Positions 19,796-28,342 of a stretch of DNA of 64,000 nucleotides are shown in pieces. The first letter of the stretch is position 1; each line of letters begins with the position of its first letter. The stretch comes from an uncultured Desulfovibrio sp. Its GTDB lineage: Bacteria; Desulfobacterota; Desulfovibrionia; Desulfovibrionales; Desulfovibrionaceae. The translations under genes and the position numbers were made by a program. The DNA lies in the NCBI RefSeq assembly GCF_944327235.1, contig NZ_CALVHE010000001.1, positions 1 through 64,000 of the forward strand. Reading direction: 5' to 3'. The notes below the pieces were generated by a model that had not been told where the DNA came from, searched no databases, and saw only the letters and a program-made list of their open reading frames with translations.

Positions 19796-22774
19796 TCAGA
19801 TGGTGAATTCCTCGCACCCCGAAGACTCGGAAGAGGAGGCACGGGAAACGCCCTTGGGCGGCTCATTGCCCAAGCTGTTGCTGGCCTTGGACGTGGACAT
19901 CACATAGATCTCATGCGGATCGAGGATGAGGATGACCGAACCGTCGCCCATGATGGTCGCCCCGGAAATGCCCTTCAAATCGCCAAGGTAAGCCCCCAGA
20001 GGCTTGATAACGATTTCCTGCCGTTCAAGCAGACGATCCACCACCAGACCCAGACGGCGGTCGTTATCATGGATCACCACGACGGAGAGCACTTCAGGCA
20101 GCGGATCCGTACGCGGCAGATCCAGCATCTCCGCCAGTTCCACGATACCCAGCACTTCACCGCGCAGGGTGACAGCCTTACGTCCCTTCACGTCCGTCAG
20201 GCGGCTGCACTCGATCTTGGTCGTTTCCGAGACCGCATCCAGGGGGATGGCATAGGTCTGGCCGGACACATTGACCATCAGGGCGTCAATGATGGCCAGC
20301 GTCAAGGGCAGACTCAGCGTGAAACGCGTGCCCTTGCCCAGTTCCGTATTGGTACTGACGCTTCCCTTGAGGTTCTTGATGTTGGTACGCACCACGTCCA
20401 TACCCACACCACGACCGGAAATATCCGTAATCTTGTCCGCGGAAGAGAAGCCAGGAGCGAAGATAAGTTCAACCGCTTCGCGATCATCCAGTTGCGCGGC
20501 TTCTTCAGCCGTGATGATCCCCTTGCGGATGGCCACCTCGCGCATCTTTTCGGGGTCGATCCCCTTACCGTCGTCCTCGATCTCGATGGCGACGGAGTTC
20601 CCCTTGTGGAATGCCCGCAAGGTCACGCGGCCCTTGGGAGACTTTCCAGCGGCCACACGCACATCTTCCGGTTCGATGCCGTGGTCGACGGAGTTACGGA
20701 TAAGGTGCACCAGCGGGTCGCCGATAGCCTCCACCACGCTCTTGTCCAGTTCCGTTTCCTCGCCTTCCATAACGAGATCCACTTCCTTGCCGCTCTTGCG
20801 GGAAAGGTCGCGCACCAGACGGGGGAAGCGGGAAAACACGGAAGAGACCGGCACCATGCGCACCTTCATGATGGTATCCTGAAGGTCGTCGGAAATGCGC
20901 GCCATGGCGTAGGTCGTTTCCGAAAGGCTCTGCGCCACCTGCGAAATGTCCACATCCGTCCCGCCGGATTCCAGGGAACGGGCGATGAGGGCATAGCGGT
21001 TGCGGTTGATGATGAGCTCACCGATGAGGTTCATGAGGTGGTCAAGACGCTCATGATCCACGCGGATGGACGAGCTTTTTTGCGCCGTCTCCGTAGCCGG
21101 CTTGGCAGCGGGTTTGGCGGCGGACGCCGCAGGCTTGGCCGCCGGGGCGGCAGGCTTGGCAGCAGCCGCTGGAGCAGGCGCGGCAGGCTTGGCCGCGGCG
21201 GCGGGTGCAGCGGGAGCAGCCGCTGCGGCAGCGGGCTTGGGTGCAGGCTCAGCGGCGGGAGCAGCCGCTGCGGGCTTTTCCGGCTCAGCTGCGGGAGCTG
21301 CGGCTTCAGACGCCGCGGGAGCGGCTTCACGCTTCTTTTTCACCGCTGCCGCCGCCATCTCTTCGATAATGGCGGTCTCCTGCGAAATGAGGTCCACCAT
21401 CAAGGAAAAGTCGATACCCTGAGAACGTCCCTGATCGACGATGCCGGCGGTCCGCTCAGCGTATTCCTTGACGTCGTTGAAGCCCACAAAGCTGCTGGCA
21501 TTCTTGATGGCCGTCAGACAACGGAAAAGAGCATCTTCGGAATCTTTGTGCGCCCCGTCCTTGCGCAGCGTGGCAAGCGCGGCATTGATGATCTCAAACT
21601 GCTGCTTGATCGTCGCCTGGAAGGCATCCAGATCGTCTCCTTCCGCACCCATGGGGATAATGACCGGCGTCACCACATCCACAGGCTTGCCGTCGCCGGC
21701 TTCTCCGGCCTTGCCGCCTTTCTGGGCAGCGATCAGCGCAGGGGGGAGGGCGACCTCCTCACCAGCCACCGCCTTTTTCAGCTGCGTCAGGATAGGTTCG
21801 GTATCAAAAGGCCGCGTCTTACCGCTGGCAACGTCGATTCGACCGACGAGCGCCTCCATGACGTCCACGACCAGCAACAGCAGGTCTATGAGCTCATGGG
21901 TCGGCGTCATTTTGCCCTGGCGGACATTATTGAGCAGCGTTTCCGCTTCATGCGTCAGGGCATTCAGTTCATTATAGCCGATGATGCCGCTGTTTCCCTT
22001 CATATTGTGGAAAAAGCGGAAAAGGTCATTGACCAGATCTCCCTGCCCGTCGCCTTCTTCCAGCTGCAGCAAGCCGTCATTGAGGTTGCCGGTAATCTCG
22101 AGAGACTCATCAATGAAGTCCTTGAGATGGGCCTCCCCAAAGGCGTTGAGCGCGTACTCTTTCGTATCCGGCAGGCTGGCGACCCACTCCTTGCTGCTCA
22201 TGCCCGGGCTTTCTTCCGCCCCAGAGGCTTCAGACGAAGGCGCCGCCGGAGCCTCGGCAGCAGGTGCGGGAGCCTCGGGAGCAGGGGCAGCCTCGACTTC
22301 CGGTGCGGCCTCCACGGCGGCAGGAGCCGGTTCCGCGGGCGCTTCCGCCGGTGCGGCCTCAGCAGCGGGAGCCGCCGCCTCGCCGTTCATGATGGCTTCG
22401 ATCTGGGCAATGATGTGGTCGATCTCCACATCCCCTTCGGAATTCGTCGCCTCAAGATTCTCGACCATCTGGCGCAAGGCATCGGTAGAGGAAAGGATCA
22501 CGTCCATGATCTCGGGCGTGACCACCATGGTCCCCTTACGCAGTTCGTCCAGAATATTTTCTGACTTGTGGGCAAGCTGATTGATGCGATTCAGCCCAAG
22601 AAAGCCCGACGCCCCTTTCAGGGAGTGCATGGGCCGGAAAATATCATTGAGAAGCGCAAGATTGTCCGGAGCCTTTTCCAGCTCCAGCAAGTTCGGCTCG
22701 ATAGTTTCCAGATGCTCCTTGGCTTCATTGATGAAGTCGGCAAAGAGTTCCGGATCAAAAAAATCTTGACTCAT
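19796..22774 (-). CDS. cheA: chemotaxis histidine kinase CheA with three Hpt-like regions
   Basis: A 992-residue kinase. Hpt 1 has phospho-acceptor His50 (MHSLKGASGF). Hpt 2 has His256 (FFHNMKGNSGI). A third Hpt-like region around residues 380-475 has Thr421 at the equivalent position (LTAIKNASSF) and cannot be phosphorylated on His. Ala/Pro-rich linkers separate them (132-190 and about 485-570). The dimerisation, HATPase (GRGVGMDVVRTNI) and CheW-like domains follow. No CheY-binding P2 domain is apparent. It is the last gene of the operon, ending at a terminator. Confidence 0.94.
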   Translation of the reverse strand: MSQDFFDPELFADFINEAKEHLETIEPNLLELEKAPDNLALLNDIFRPMHSLKGASGFLGLNRINQLAHKSENILDELRKGTMVVTPEIMDVILSSTDALRQMVENLEATNSEGDVEIDHIIAQIEAIMNGEAAAPAAEAAPAEAPAEPAPAAVEAAPEVEAAPAPEAPAPAAEAPAAPSSEASGAEESPGMSSKEWVASLPDTKEYALNAFGEAHLKDFIDESLEITGNLNDGLLQLEEGDGQGDLVNDLFRFFHNMKGNSGIIGYNELNALTHEAETLLNNVRQGKMTPTHELIDLLLLVVDVMEALVGRIDVASGKTRPFDTEPILTQLKKAVAGEEVALPPALIAAQKGGKAGEAGDGKPVDVVTPVIIPMGAEGDDLDAFQATIKQQFEIINAALATLRKDGAHKDSEDALFRCLTAIKNASSFVGFNDVKEYAERTAGIVDQGRSQGIDFSLMVDLISQETAIIEEMAAAAVKKKREAAPAASEAAAPAAEPEKPAAAAPAAEPAPKPAAAAAAPAAPAAAAKPAAPAPAAAAKPAAPAAKPAASAAKPAAKPATETAQKSSSIRVDHERLDHLMNLIGELIINRNRYALIARSLESGGTDVDISQVAQSLSETTYAMARISDDLQDTIMKVRMVPVSSVFSRFPRLVRDLSRKSGKEVDLVMEGEETELDKSVVEAIGDPLVHLIRNSVDHGIEPEDVRVAAGKSPKGRVTLRAFHKGNSVAIEIEDDGKGIDPEKMREVAIRKGIITAEEAAQLDDREAVELIFAPGFSSADKITDISGRGVGMDVVRTNIKNLKGSVSTNTELGKGTRFTLSLPLTLAIIDALMVNVSGQTYAIPLDAVSETTKIECSRLTDVKGRKAVTLRGEVLGIVELAEMLDLPRTDPLPEVLSVVVIHDNDRRLGLVVDRLLERQEIVIKPLGAYLGDLKGISGATIMGDGSVILILDPHEIYVMSTSKASNSLGNEPPKGVSRASSSESSGCEEFTI

Positions 22775-22832
22775 ACCATACCTACTTGGCTTGAGAGTAT
22801 GCCATTCAGGCGCACTTGCCTAGTTATATCGG

Positions 22833-23201
22833 CTAGCCAAGCAGCATCTTTATGTTGCGGACCATTTTTTCTGGCTGGGCGGGCTTCACCATGTACAGGT
22901 TGGCCCCGAGCGCCATGCCGGTCTGGATGTCCTTCTCCTGGCCTTCTGTGGAAAGCACGATGATGGGAATATCCTTATAGGCATCCTGAGCGCGGATGTT
23001 CTTGATGAAGGTAAAGCCGTCCATGCGCGGCATATTGACGTCGGAAACGATAAGATCCACCTGCTCCAGGCTGTACAGCTTTTCCATGGCGTCAAGACCG
23101 TCTTCGGCGGTGCTGACACGAAAGCCCTCGGCCTTGAGCACAAAGGCCACAAGATTGCGAATCGTCTTGGAATCGTCCACCACCAGTATATGCTTGCTCA
23201 T
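22833..23201 (-). CDS. cheY: CheY-like single-domain response regulator
   Basis: A 122-residue receiver domain with the acidic pair Asp9-Asp10, phospho-acceptor Asp54 (IVSDVNMPRMDG), Thr85 and Lys106. No output domain is attached, as in CheY. It is the presumed phosphorylation target of the CheA encoded next. It could act on the flagellar motor or, as in other alternative Che systems, on another output; the sequence does not decide. Confidence 0.92.
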   Translation of the reverse strand: MSKHILVVDDSKTIRNLVAFVLKAEGFRVSTAEDGLDAMEKLYSLEQVDLIVSDVNMPRMDGFTFIKNIRAQDAYKDIPIIVLSTEGQEKDIQTGMALGANLYMVKPAQPEKMVRNIKMLLG

Positions 23202-23292
23202 GTCGTGCCATCCTCGTGCAAAGGCGTTTGAAGCTGAGTCTAGAGAGTTTCAGGGGGCTTGGCAAGTCTGCCGGATAACTGAAAGCTTCCGG

Positions 23293-24045
23293 TCAGCGGC
23301 ACAGGATCTGCCCGATGCGTTCCGGCGCCAGAATGCCGTAAAGATGCTCGCCGATGCGGGCGAGCGCATAGAGACATTCCGCGGCTTCACCGAAGTGGGT
23401 CTCGGGATTCCAGTTGAGTTCCTGCTGCTGCACGGTATAAATATTTTCCACTTTGTCAATGATAAGGCCTATCTGTATCCCCCCGCAGGGGCAGACCACC
23501 ACCAGACTGTCCGCATTGTAGCGGGGGGCGGCGTCACTGCTGACCAGCATACACAGGTGGACCAGCGGCGTGAGCCTTCCGCGCAGATTGATGACGCCCG
23601 CCACATGCCGTGGCGCGCGCGGCAGCAGTGCCAGCGGCATATGCCGCAGGACCTCGCTGATGGCCATGATGGGCAGCAGGAAGGACGTTCCGGCGATGCG
23701 AACGGACACCAGCTGGATCTCGGAAGCGGAAAAAAGCAAACGACGCTGATCCTCCACCGCATCGACAGGCTCCGCTTCCTCTGTCGCGGCGGCAAAAGAA
23801 CGCTCCGCAGCCGATGACGCCGTCACGAGTGCAGGGGCCGGAGACGCGGCCACAGGCTGAACGGCGGCCCCCCCTTGCATCAACGGTTCGGGCGCGGTGA
23901 TGACGGGGATGCCCGCCAGCGCATCAGGGCCAAGATATTTTTCCACAAAGGACTGTTCCGCACGCGAAAGAGGCGCGGTGGCCGCATCCTTGCCGGAAAG
24001 ATGCAAATCCAGATCGGCAAAATATTCGGCAGGAGTTTTCACCAT
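23293..24045 (-). CDS. cheW: CheW-like scaffold protein with N-terminal extension
   Basis: A 250-residue protein. A CheW domain occupies about residues 110-250 (LVSVRIAGTSFLLPIMAISEVLR, VAGVINLRGRLTPLVHL, IGLIIDKVENIYTV). It couples receptors to CheA. The first 110 residues are an Ala/Pro-rich extension not seen in standard CheW. The start at 24045 has a GGAGGTG site and overlaps the 3' end of the ParA gene by 7 bases; the long upstream frame inside the ParA gene is rejected. Confidence 0.88.
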   Translation of the reverse strand: MVKTPAEYFADLDLHLSGKDAATAPLSRAEQSFVEKYLGPDALAGIPVITAPEPLMQGGAAVQPVAASPAPALVTASSAAERSFAAATEEAEPVDAVEDQRRLLFSASEIQLVSVRIAGTSFLLPIMAISEVLRHMPLALLPRAPRHVAGVINLRGRLTPLVHLCMLVSSDAAPRYNADSLVVVCPCGGIQIGLIIDKVENIYTVQQQELNWNPETHFGEAAECLYALARIGEHLYGILAPERIGQILCR

Positions 24046-24815
24046 AATTTCAGCACCTCCTCGGCCATGTCGGCGTATGCGCACGCACCGCGGGACTTGG
24101 GATCTATATCAAAAATAGTGCAACCCAGAGCGCTGGCCTCACGGAAACGCGTGTCCACGCCGATGACGGTCTCAAAAATAGCGCCATCCATCTTCTTCTG
24201 CAGCAACTCCAGCACATGCATACAGGCTTTGGCCCTTTTGTCATACATGGTGGCCACGGCCCTGTAGCGGATGGGCGACGGCAACACCTTGTTCAGCGTA
24301 TGCAGCGAATCAAACAACAGACGCAGGCCGTGCAGAGCCAAAAAATCCGTCTGGATGGGAATGATCAGCAGATCGCTGGCCAGCAAAGCATTGACGAGCA
24401 TAAGGCACATGTGCGGCGGACAGTCCAGCAGGATAAAATCGTACCTGTCGCGCACCTTGCGCACAGCGCGTGCAAGAATCGTTCCCTTGCACGTCCTGTT
24501 ATGCATGACATCTTCCAGATCGTTCAGGCGAATACTGCCTGGAGCGATATCCATGCCCGAAATGGCCTGCGTATGGATGAGCTGTTCCCAAACGGCAGGC
24601 CACTCGCTTTCTTTAGCGGTAAAAAGTTCATACAGGCTGACGGTGACCGTTTCAGGATACAGACGCGCATGTAGCGTTGCGCAGGCATGAGGATCCAGAT
24701 CCAGAATCAGGACCCGCTTGCCCAAGCGCGCCAGAGCGCCGCCAAGACTGAGCGAAGTGGTCGTTTTGCCCACTCCGCCTTTCTGGTTGGCAACGGCAAG
24801 GATCTTGGCGGCCAT
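24039..24815 (-). CDS. ParA/Soj-family ATPase of the chemosensory operon
   Basis: A 258-residue ParA ATPase with the deviant Walker A KGGVGKTTT (signature lysine present), DLDPHACAT and the Walker B-like FILLDCPPHMCLM. There is no N-terminal HTH and no partner parB nearby. In other bacteria, ParA proteins inside che operons (ParC, PpfA) position chemosensory arrays at the pole or midcell and help them segregate. That role is inferred from the neighbours. Confidence 0.88.
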   Translation of the reverse strand: MAAKILAVANQKGGVGKTTTSLSLGGALARLGKRVLILDLDPHACATLHARLYPETVTVSLYELFTAKESEWPAVWEQLIHTQAISGMDIAPGSIRLNDLEDVMHNRTCKGTILARAVRKVRDRYDFILLDCPPHMCLMLVNALLASDLLIIPIQTDFLALHGLRLLFDSLHTLNKVLPSPIRYRAVATMYDKRAKACMHVLELLQKKMDGAIFETVIGVDTRFREASALGCTIFDIDPKSRGACAYADMAEEVLKLW

Positions 24816-24819
24816 GACC

Positions 24820-26376
24820 TCAGCTCATCTTGCGATAGACAATGGTGCCGGTATGGTGCTCCGGCTTGAACGCACGGCTGATATTGTGCAGCGATTCGGA
24901 ATGACCGATAAGCAGCATACCGTTGGGTTCAAGATTGTCGTAAAACGCGCTGATGACCTTACGTTTCATATCATCGTCAAAATAAATGATGACATTACGG
25001 CAAAAAACGATTTGCGACTTTTCCACGCGCCGCAGCTGGTCCTTGTCGCTCAGATTGATCTGGCCAAAGGAAACCAGCTGTTTCAATTCCGGCTTGATCT
25101 TATAGACATTGCCGTCCTTGGTGAAATAGGCGGAAACGATCTCCGGCGGCGTGGTACGCAGGGCATACTCATTGTAGATGCCTCGGCGGGCGGCCGCTAG
25201 AACGGCTTCCGAAAGGTCGTTGGCGGTGATCTTGATATCCCACGAACGGATCTCCGACTTCAGCACTTCATACAGGATGATCGCCAACGTATACGGTTCT
25301 TCACCGGTACTGCACCCTGCCGACCAGATACGCAGGCGCTTGCGGCCTGTCTTGCGGCACTCGTCGATGACTTCCTTGAGCACATAGTCCTGAAAGACCT
25401 TGAGCTGCGGCGGATTACGGAAAAAGCTCGTTTCGTTGGTCGTGACCACTTCGAAAAGGCGGTTGAGCTCTTCCTTACGGCTGTTGTCGAAACGAAGAAA
25501 ATTGTAATACTCGCTGTAGGACTTGAGGTTCAGTTCCTTGATGCGGTTGGAGAGTCGGTTTTCCACCAGATACTTACGGTTTTCCGCAATGAAGATACCG
25601 CACACCTGATAGATGAAGTCCCGCAACTGCAGAAATTCTTCGTCGGATATCTGCAAGTCCTTGCGAAAGGGCGTAGATGAGCCGGACAACATGCCACTGC
25701 CGGGAGCAGGGCGAAAGGCTGACGTAGGCGAGGGCGTACGCGGCCCGCCCAGAGCATTCTGCGTCCGAAAAGAAGAGGTGGGCGCGGAGGAGGGCGATGT
25801 CTGACCTGCCGGCCGGAATGGAGTAGAGGGCATCATCCCCGTGCGCGCCTGCGAGTCCTGGGCTGTACGGCTCAAGCTGCTCAACGGGGAGCGCAGTCCG
25901 CCAGTCCCCGCCGTGTTTGCGCCGCCTTGCTGCCCCAGAGTGGAACGGAAAGGAGAGGATGTCGTGCCAAGCCCGGATGTGGCCGTTCCCGCTCCTGCCC
26001 CTGAAGGCACCGCTGGACGGGAAAAGGCCGAGGGACGGGCGGGCGAGGAAAGACCAGAGGAAAAACTGCCTGTCTGGCCGGCCCCGGTGGCCCCCCCTAG
26101 TCCTGTGCCGCTGCGCAAGCCGGAAGAAAAGGCGGATCCGCTCCCCAACGCGCTGCCGCTGGTCTGGCTGCCGAACGAGGAACGAAAAGGAGATTCCGGC
26201 TTGTCGGAACCGGCGCCCAGTCCTGACCCCAGCGTACTGCCGGTCGTTCCCGTTGTGGTGCGCAAGGAAGAAAAGGGACGAGGAGCCTCGGCAGGCTTGC
26301 GCAGAGAAGAATCCTTGTCCTTTTCTGACGAGAGCTTGCCGTCACCACTTAAAAAAGAAGGGCGCTGCTGGCTCAT
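24820..26376 (-). CDS. cheR: chemotaxis protein methyltransferase CheR with disordered N terminus
   Basis: A 518-residue protein. The last 270 residues are a standard CheR: N-terminal helical domain (ISDEEFLQLRDFIYQVCGIF), SAM-binding IWSAGCSTGEEPYT, and FCRNVIIYFD. It methylates glutamates on chemoreceptors. The first 235 residues are Gly/Ser/Pro/Thr-rich and probably disordered, about doubling the usual size. It starts 5 bases after the HEAT gene and ends 4 bases before the ParA start codon. Confidence 0.92.
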   Translation of the reverse strand: MSQQRPSFLSGDGKLSSEKDKDSSLRKPAEAPRPFSSLRTTTGTTGSTLGSGLGAGSDKPESPFRSSFGSQTSGSALGSGSAFSSGLRSGTGLGGATGAGQTGSFSSGLSSPARPSAFSRPAVPSGAGAGTATSGLGTTSSPFRSTLGQQGGANTAGTGGLRSPLSSLSRTAQDSQARTGMMPSTPFRPAGQTSPSSAPTSSFRTQNALGGPRTPSPTSAFRPAPGSGMLSGSSTPFRKDLQISDEEFLQLRDFIYQVCGIFIAENRKYLVENRLSNRIKELNLKSYSEYYNFLRFDNSRKEELNRLFEVVTTNETSFFRNPPQLKVFQDYVLKEVIDECRKTGRKRLRIWSAGCSTGEEPYTLAIILYEVLKSEIRSWDIKITANDLSEAVLAAARRGIYNEYALRTTPPEIVSAYFTKDGNVYKIKPELKQLVSFGQINLSDKDQLRRVEKSQIVFCRNVIIYFDDDMKRKVISAFYDNLEPNGMLLIGHSESLHNISRAFKPEHHTGTIVYRKMS

Positions 26377-26381
26377 GATAA

Positions 26382-28316
26382 TTACTCCTGTTCAGCCTGA
26401 ATGGCGGCAACGGCTTCGGCAGCCGCGTGCTGAATCTCAGGATCTTCATGATCCATCATGCTCAGCAACACGCTGAAAGCGACATTGCCGCCAATCTTGC
26501 CCAACACCTCAATGATCTTGAAGGTGAGCATGGGGCTGGAATGTTCCAGCATGGACGCCAGCGTCGGCACCGCATCAATGGCCTTGTTGAGCCCCAGCGC
26601 CTCGACGGCGCGGATACGCACCCAGTCATTGTCATCATTGAGGGCTGTCATCAAGTGCGGCATGACGGACGGCGTGCCGATCTGGCCGAGCAGATTGACG
26701 ACAGCGGCGCGGACGTCCTTGTTTTCATCAAAGAGACGAGGGATGATGCGCGGCAAATAGCGTTCGGCCTCGATACCGAGATTGAGGAACGCCTCCACAG
26801 CCATCTGCCGTACGCGCGGGCTCTGATCCTCCAGAGCATCGGTGATCTCGCTGAGGTTTTCCGTCACGCTGTAACGCCCCATGGCATAGACAGCCATAAG
26901 GCGTTGCATGTCGTCATCGCTGTTCATGCGTTCACGGAACCGCTGATTGAGGATGGGGCTGTGCAGGTTGATGCAGGCCTCAAGGGCCATCTCCTGCACG
27001 TCCACATAGCGGTGATCGAGCTGGCTGAAAGCCACCGTGCAGGCATCTTCGCAACCGTGCTGATTACCAAAGAAGATAAGAGCGCTCTTGAGGATCTCCG
27101 GGTCATCGCAACGAGCGACGACATCCTTGAAGAAGGGGATATCCTCGGTCGTCCCCAGCTGGGAAAGTTCGGCCATGCCCGCGCGCTGCAGTTCGCTGCC
27201 CAGATCCCAGAAAATGCTTTTGATGACCTCGACAGGCCGGTGATCCCCCATGAGCTGGCAGGCTTCCATGGCGATCATGATATGCAGATCATCCCCGCTG
27301 GTCAGCGCATCACGGATGACGTCATTATAACCGATGGAGGCGATGGCACGGATGGTCGCCTCATACAGTTCGGGCGACTGATCGGGGTCGAGACGGCAGG
27401 CAAGATCGAATACCGCCTGCGAGGCTTCCCCGTCCCCCATGAAGCTCAGCCCCTGCAGGGCTGCCATGAGGATATCCTCATCATTGTCCGTCAGGGCATC
27501 CAGGAGATAGACGCGCAGGCGCTCCTGGAGCTTAGGCGTCAGCAGCGACAGGGACTGTCCCCCGAGGATCTGGACGATGGCCTTGACGGTCTTGTGCCGC
27601 AAGGCCACGCTGACATTCTCCAGCGACTTGAACAACAGAGGGATGGTCTTGATGTCGCCCACGCTGCCGATGGCGTCAATGATGGCGGAACACACCAGAG
27701 GCGAGACATCCGGCAACACCTGCACGAGGGCCCGGATGGTGGATTCGTCATTGATGCGGCTCAGGGCTTCCACCACGGCGAACTGCACCCACTCCTCGTC
27801 CTCCATCATGGCCTTGGCCAGATAGTCCACAGATTCGGGGAAGCCCAGCGTGCCCAAGCTCACCGCCGCCTGATAGCGGACGTTGACCTCGGGATCGTGC
27901 AGCAGCACTTCGCCCAGCAAGGGGACCGCAAGGTGATCCTGCGTGTATCCCAGAATATCGGACACGAAAATGCGGACATCCGGATCCTCGTCATGCAGCC
28001 ATTCGCGCAGAGCACGCATGTTGTCCACGCCGATCTCGCGCAGAATATCCATGGCCACATTGCGGATGGGAGCGTCGTCATGGCGCAGCAGCGGCAACAC
28101 AGCATCCACGGTCCGTGCGCCGCGGATCTTGCGCAGGGCGTACTCCGCCGCTTCCTGTATGCCCAGATTTTCACTGGTCAGATGTTTGCACAGATAGGGG
28201 AGGGCCTCCTCAAGGCCCGCGTCACCCGCGGCAAACGCACCGCTGCGAATGGCGTCACTGTCTTCGCTCTGAAGATTTTCCAGTATCTGATGCACATTGG
28301 TAGACGAGTCGAGCAT
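26382..28316 (-). CDS. HEAT-repeat protein of the chemosensory operon
   Basis: A 644-residue, entirely alpha-helical protein made of about 20 HEAT/PBS-lyase-type repeats, with recurrent segments such as VRYQAAVSLGTLG, WVQFAVVEALSRI and DVRAAVVNLLGQIG. No catalytic motif, signal peptide or membrane segment is visible. Such solenoids bind proteins. Its position between cheR and cheB suggests a scaffold for the array or adaptation enzymes, but this is inference. Confidence 0.88.
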   Translation of the reverse strand: MLDSSTNVHQILENLQSEDSDAIRSGAFAAGDAGLEEALPYLCKHLTSENLGIQEAAEYALRKIRGARTVDAVLPLLRHDDAPIRNVAMDILREIGVDNMRALREWLHDEDPDVRIFVSDILGYTQDHLAVPLLGEVLLHDPEVNVRYQAAVSLGTLGFPESVDYLAKAMMEDEEWVQFAVVEALSRINDESTIRALVQVLPDVSPLVCSAIIDAIGSVGDIKTIPLLFKSLENVSVALRHKTVKAIVQILGGQSLSLLTPKLQERLRVYLLDALTDNDEDILMAALQGLSFMGDGEASQAVFDLACRLDPDQSPELYEATIRAIASIGYNDVIRDALTSGDDLHIMIAMEACQLMGDHRPVEVIKSIFWDLGSELQRAGMAELSQLGTTEDIPFFKDVVARCDDPEILKSALIFFGNQHGCEDACTVAFSQLDHRYVDVQEMALEACINLHSPILNQRFRERMNSDDDMQRLMAVYAMGRYSVTENLSEITDALEDQSPRVRQMAVEAFLNLGIEAERYLPRIIPRLFDENKDVRAAVVNLLGQIGTPSVMPHLMTALNDDNDWVRIRAVEALGLNKAIDAVPTLASMLEHSSPMLTFKIIEVLGKIGGNVAFSVLLSMMDHEDPEIQHAAAEAVAAIQAEQE

Positions 28317-28342
28317 GATCGTGTCCTTGAGTAGGGGGTCAA

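Noticed and set aside
21070-21350. Tandem repeat region
   Set aside because: The repetitive GC-rich sequence encodes the Ala/Pro linker of CheA and shows no fixed repeat unit.
19913-22564. 883-codon plus-strand frame
   Set aside because: It lies entirely antisense to cheA, is His/Arg/Gly-rich and low complexity, and has no recognisable domain; a product of high-GC codon bias.
24039-24815. ParA as part of a chromosome or plasmid partition locus
   Set aside because: No parB or parS-like site is present and the gene is embedded between cheR and cheW with overlapping ends.
26427-28334. 635-codon plus-strand frame
   Set aside because: Antisense to the HEAT-repeat gene; its apparent repeats mirror the HEAT repeats.
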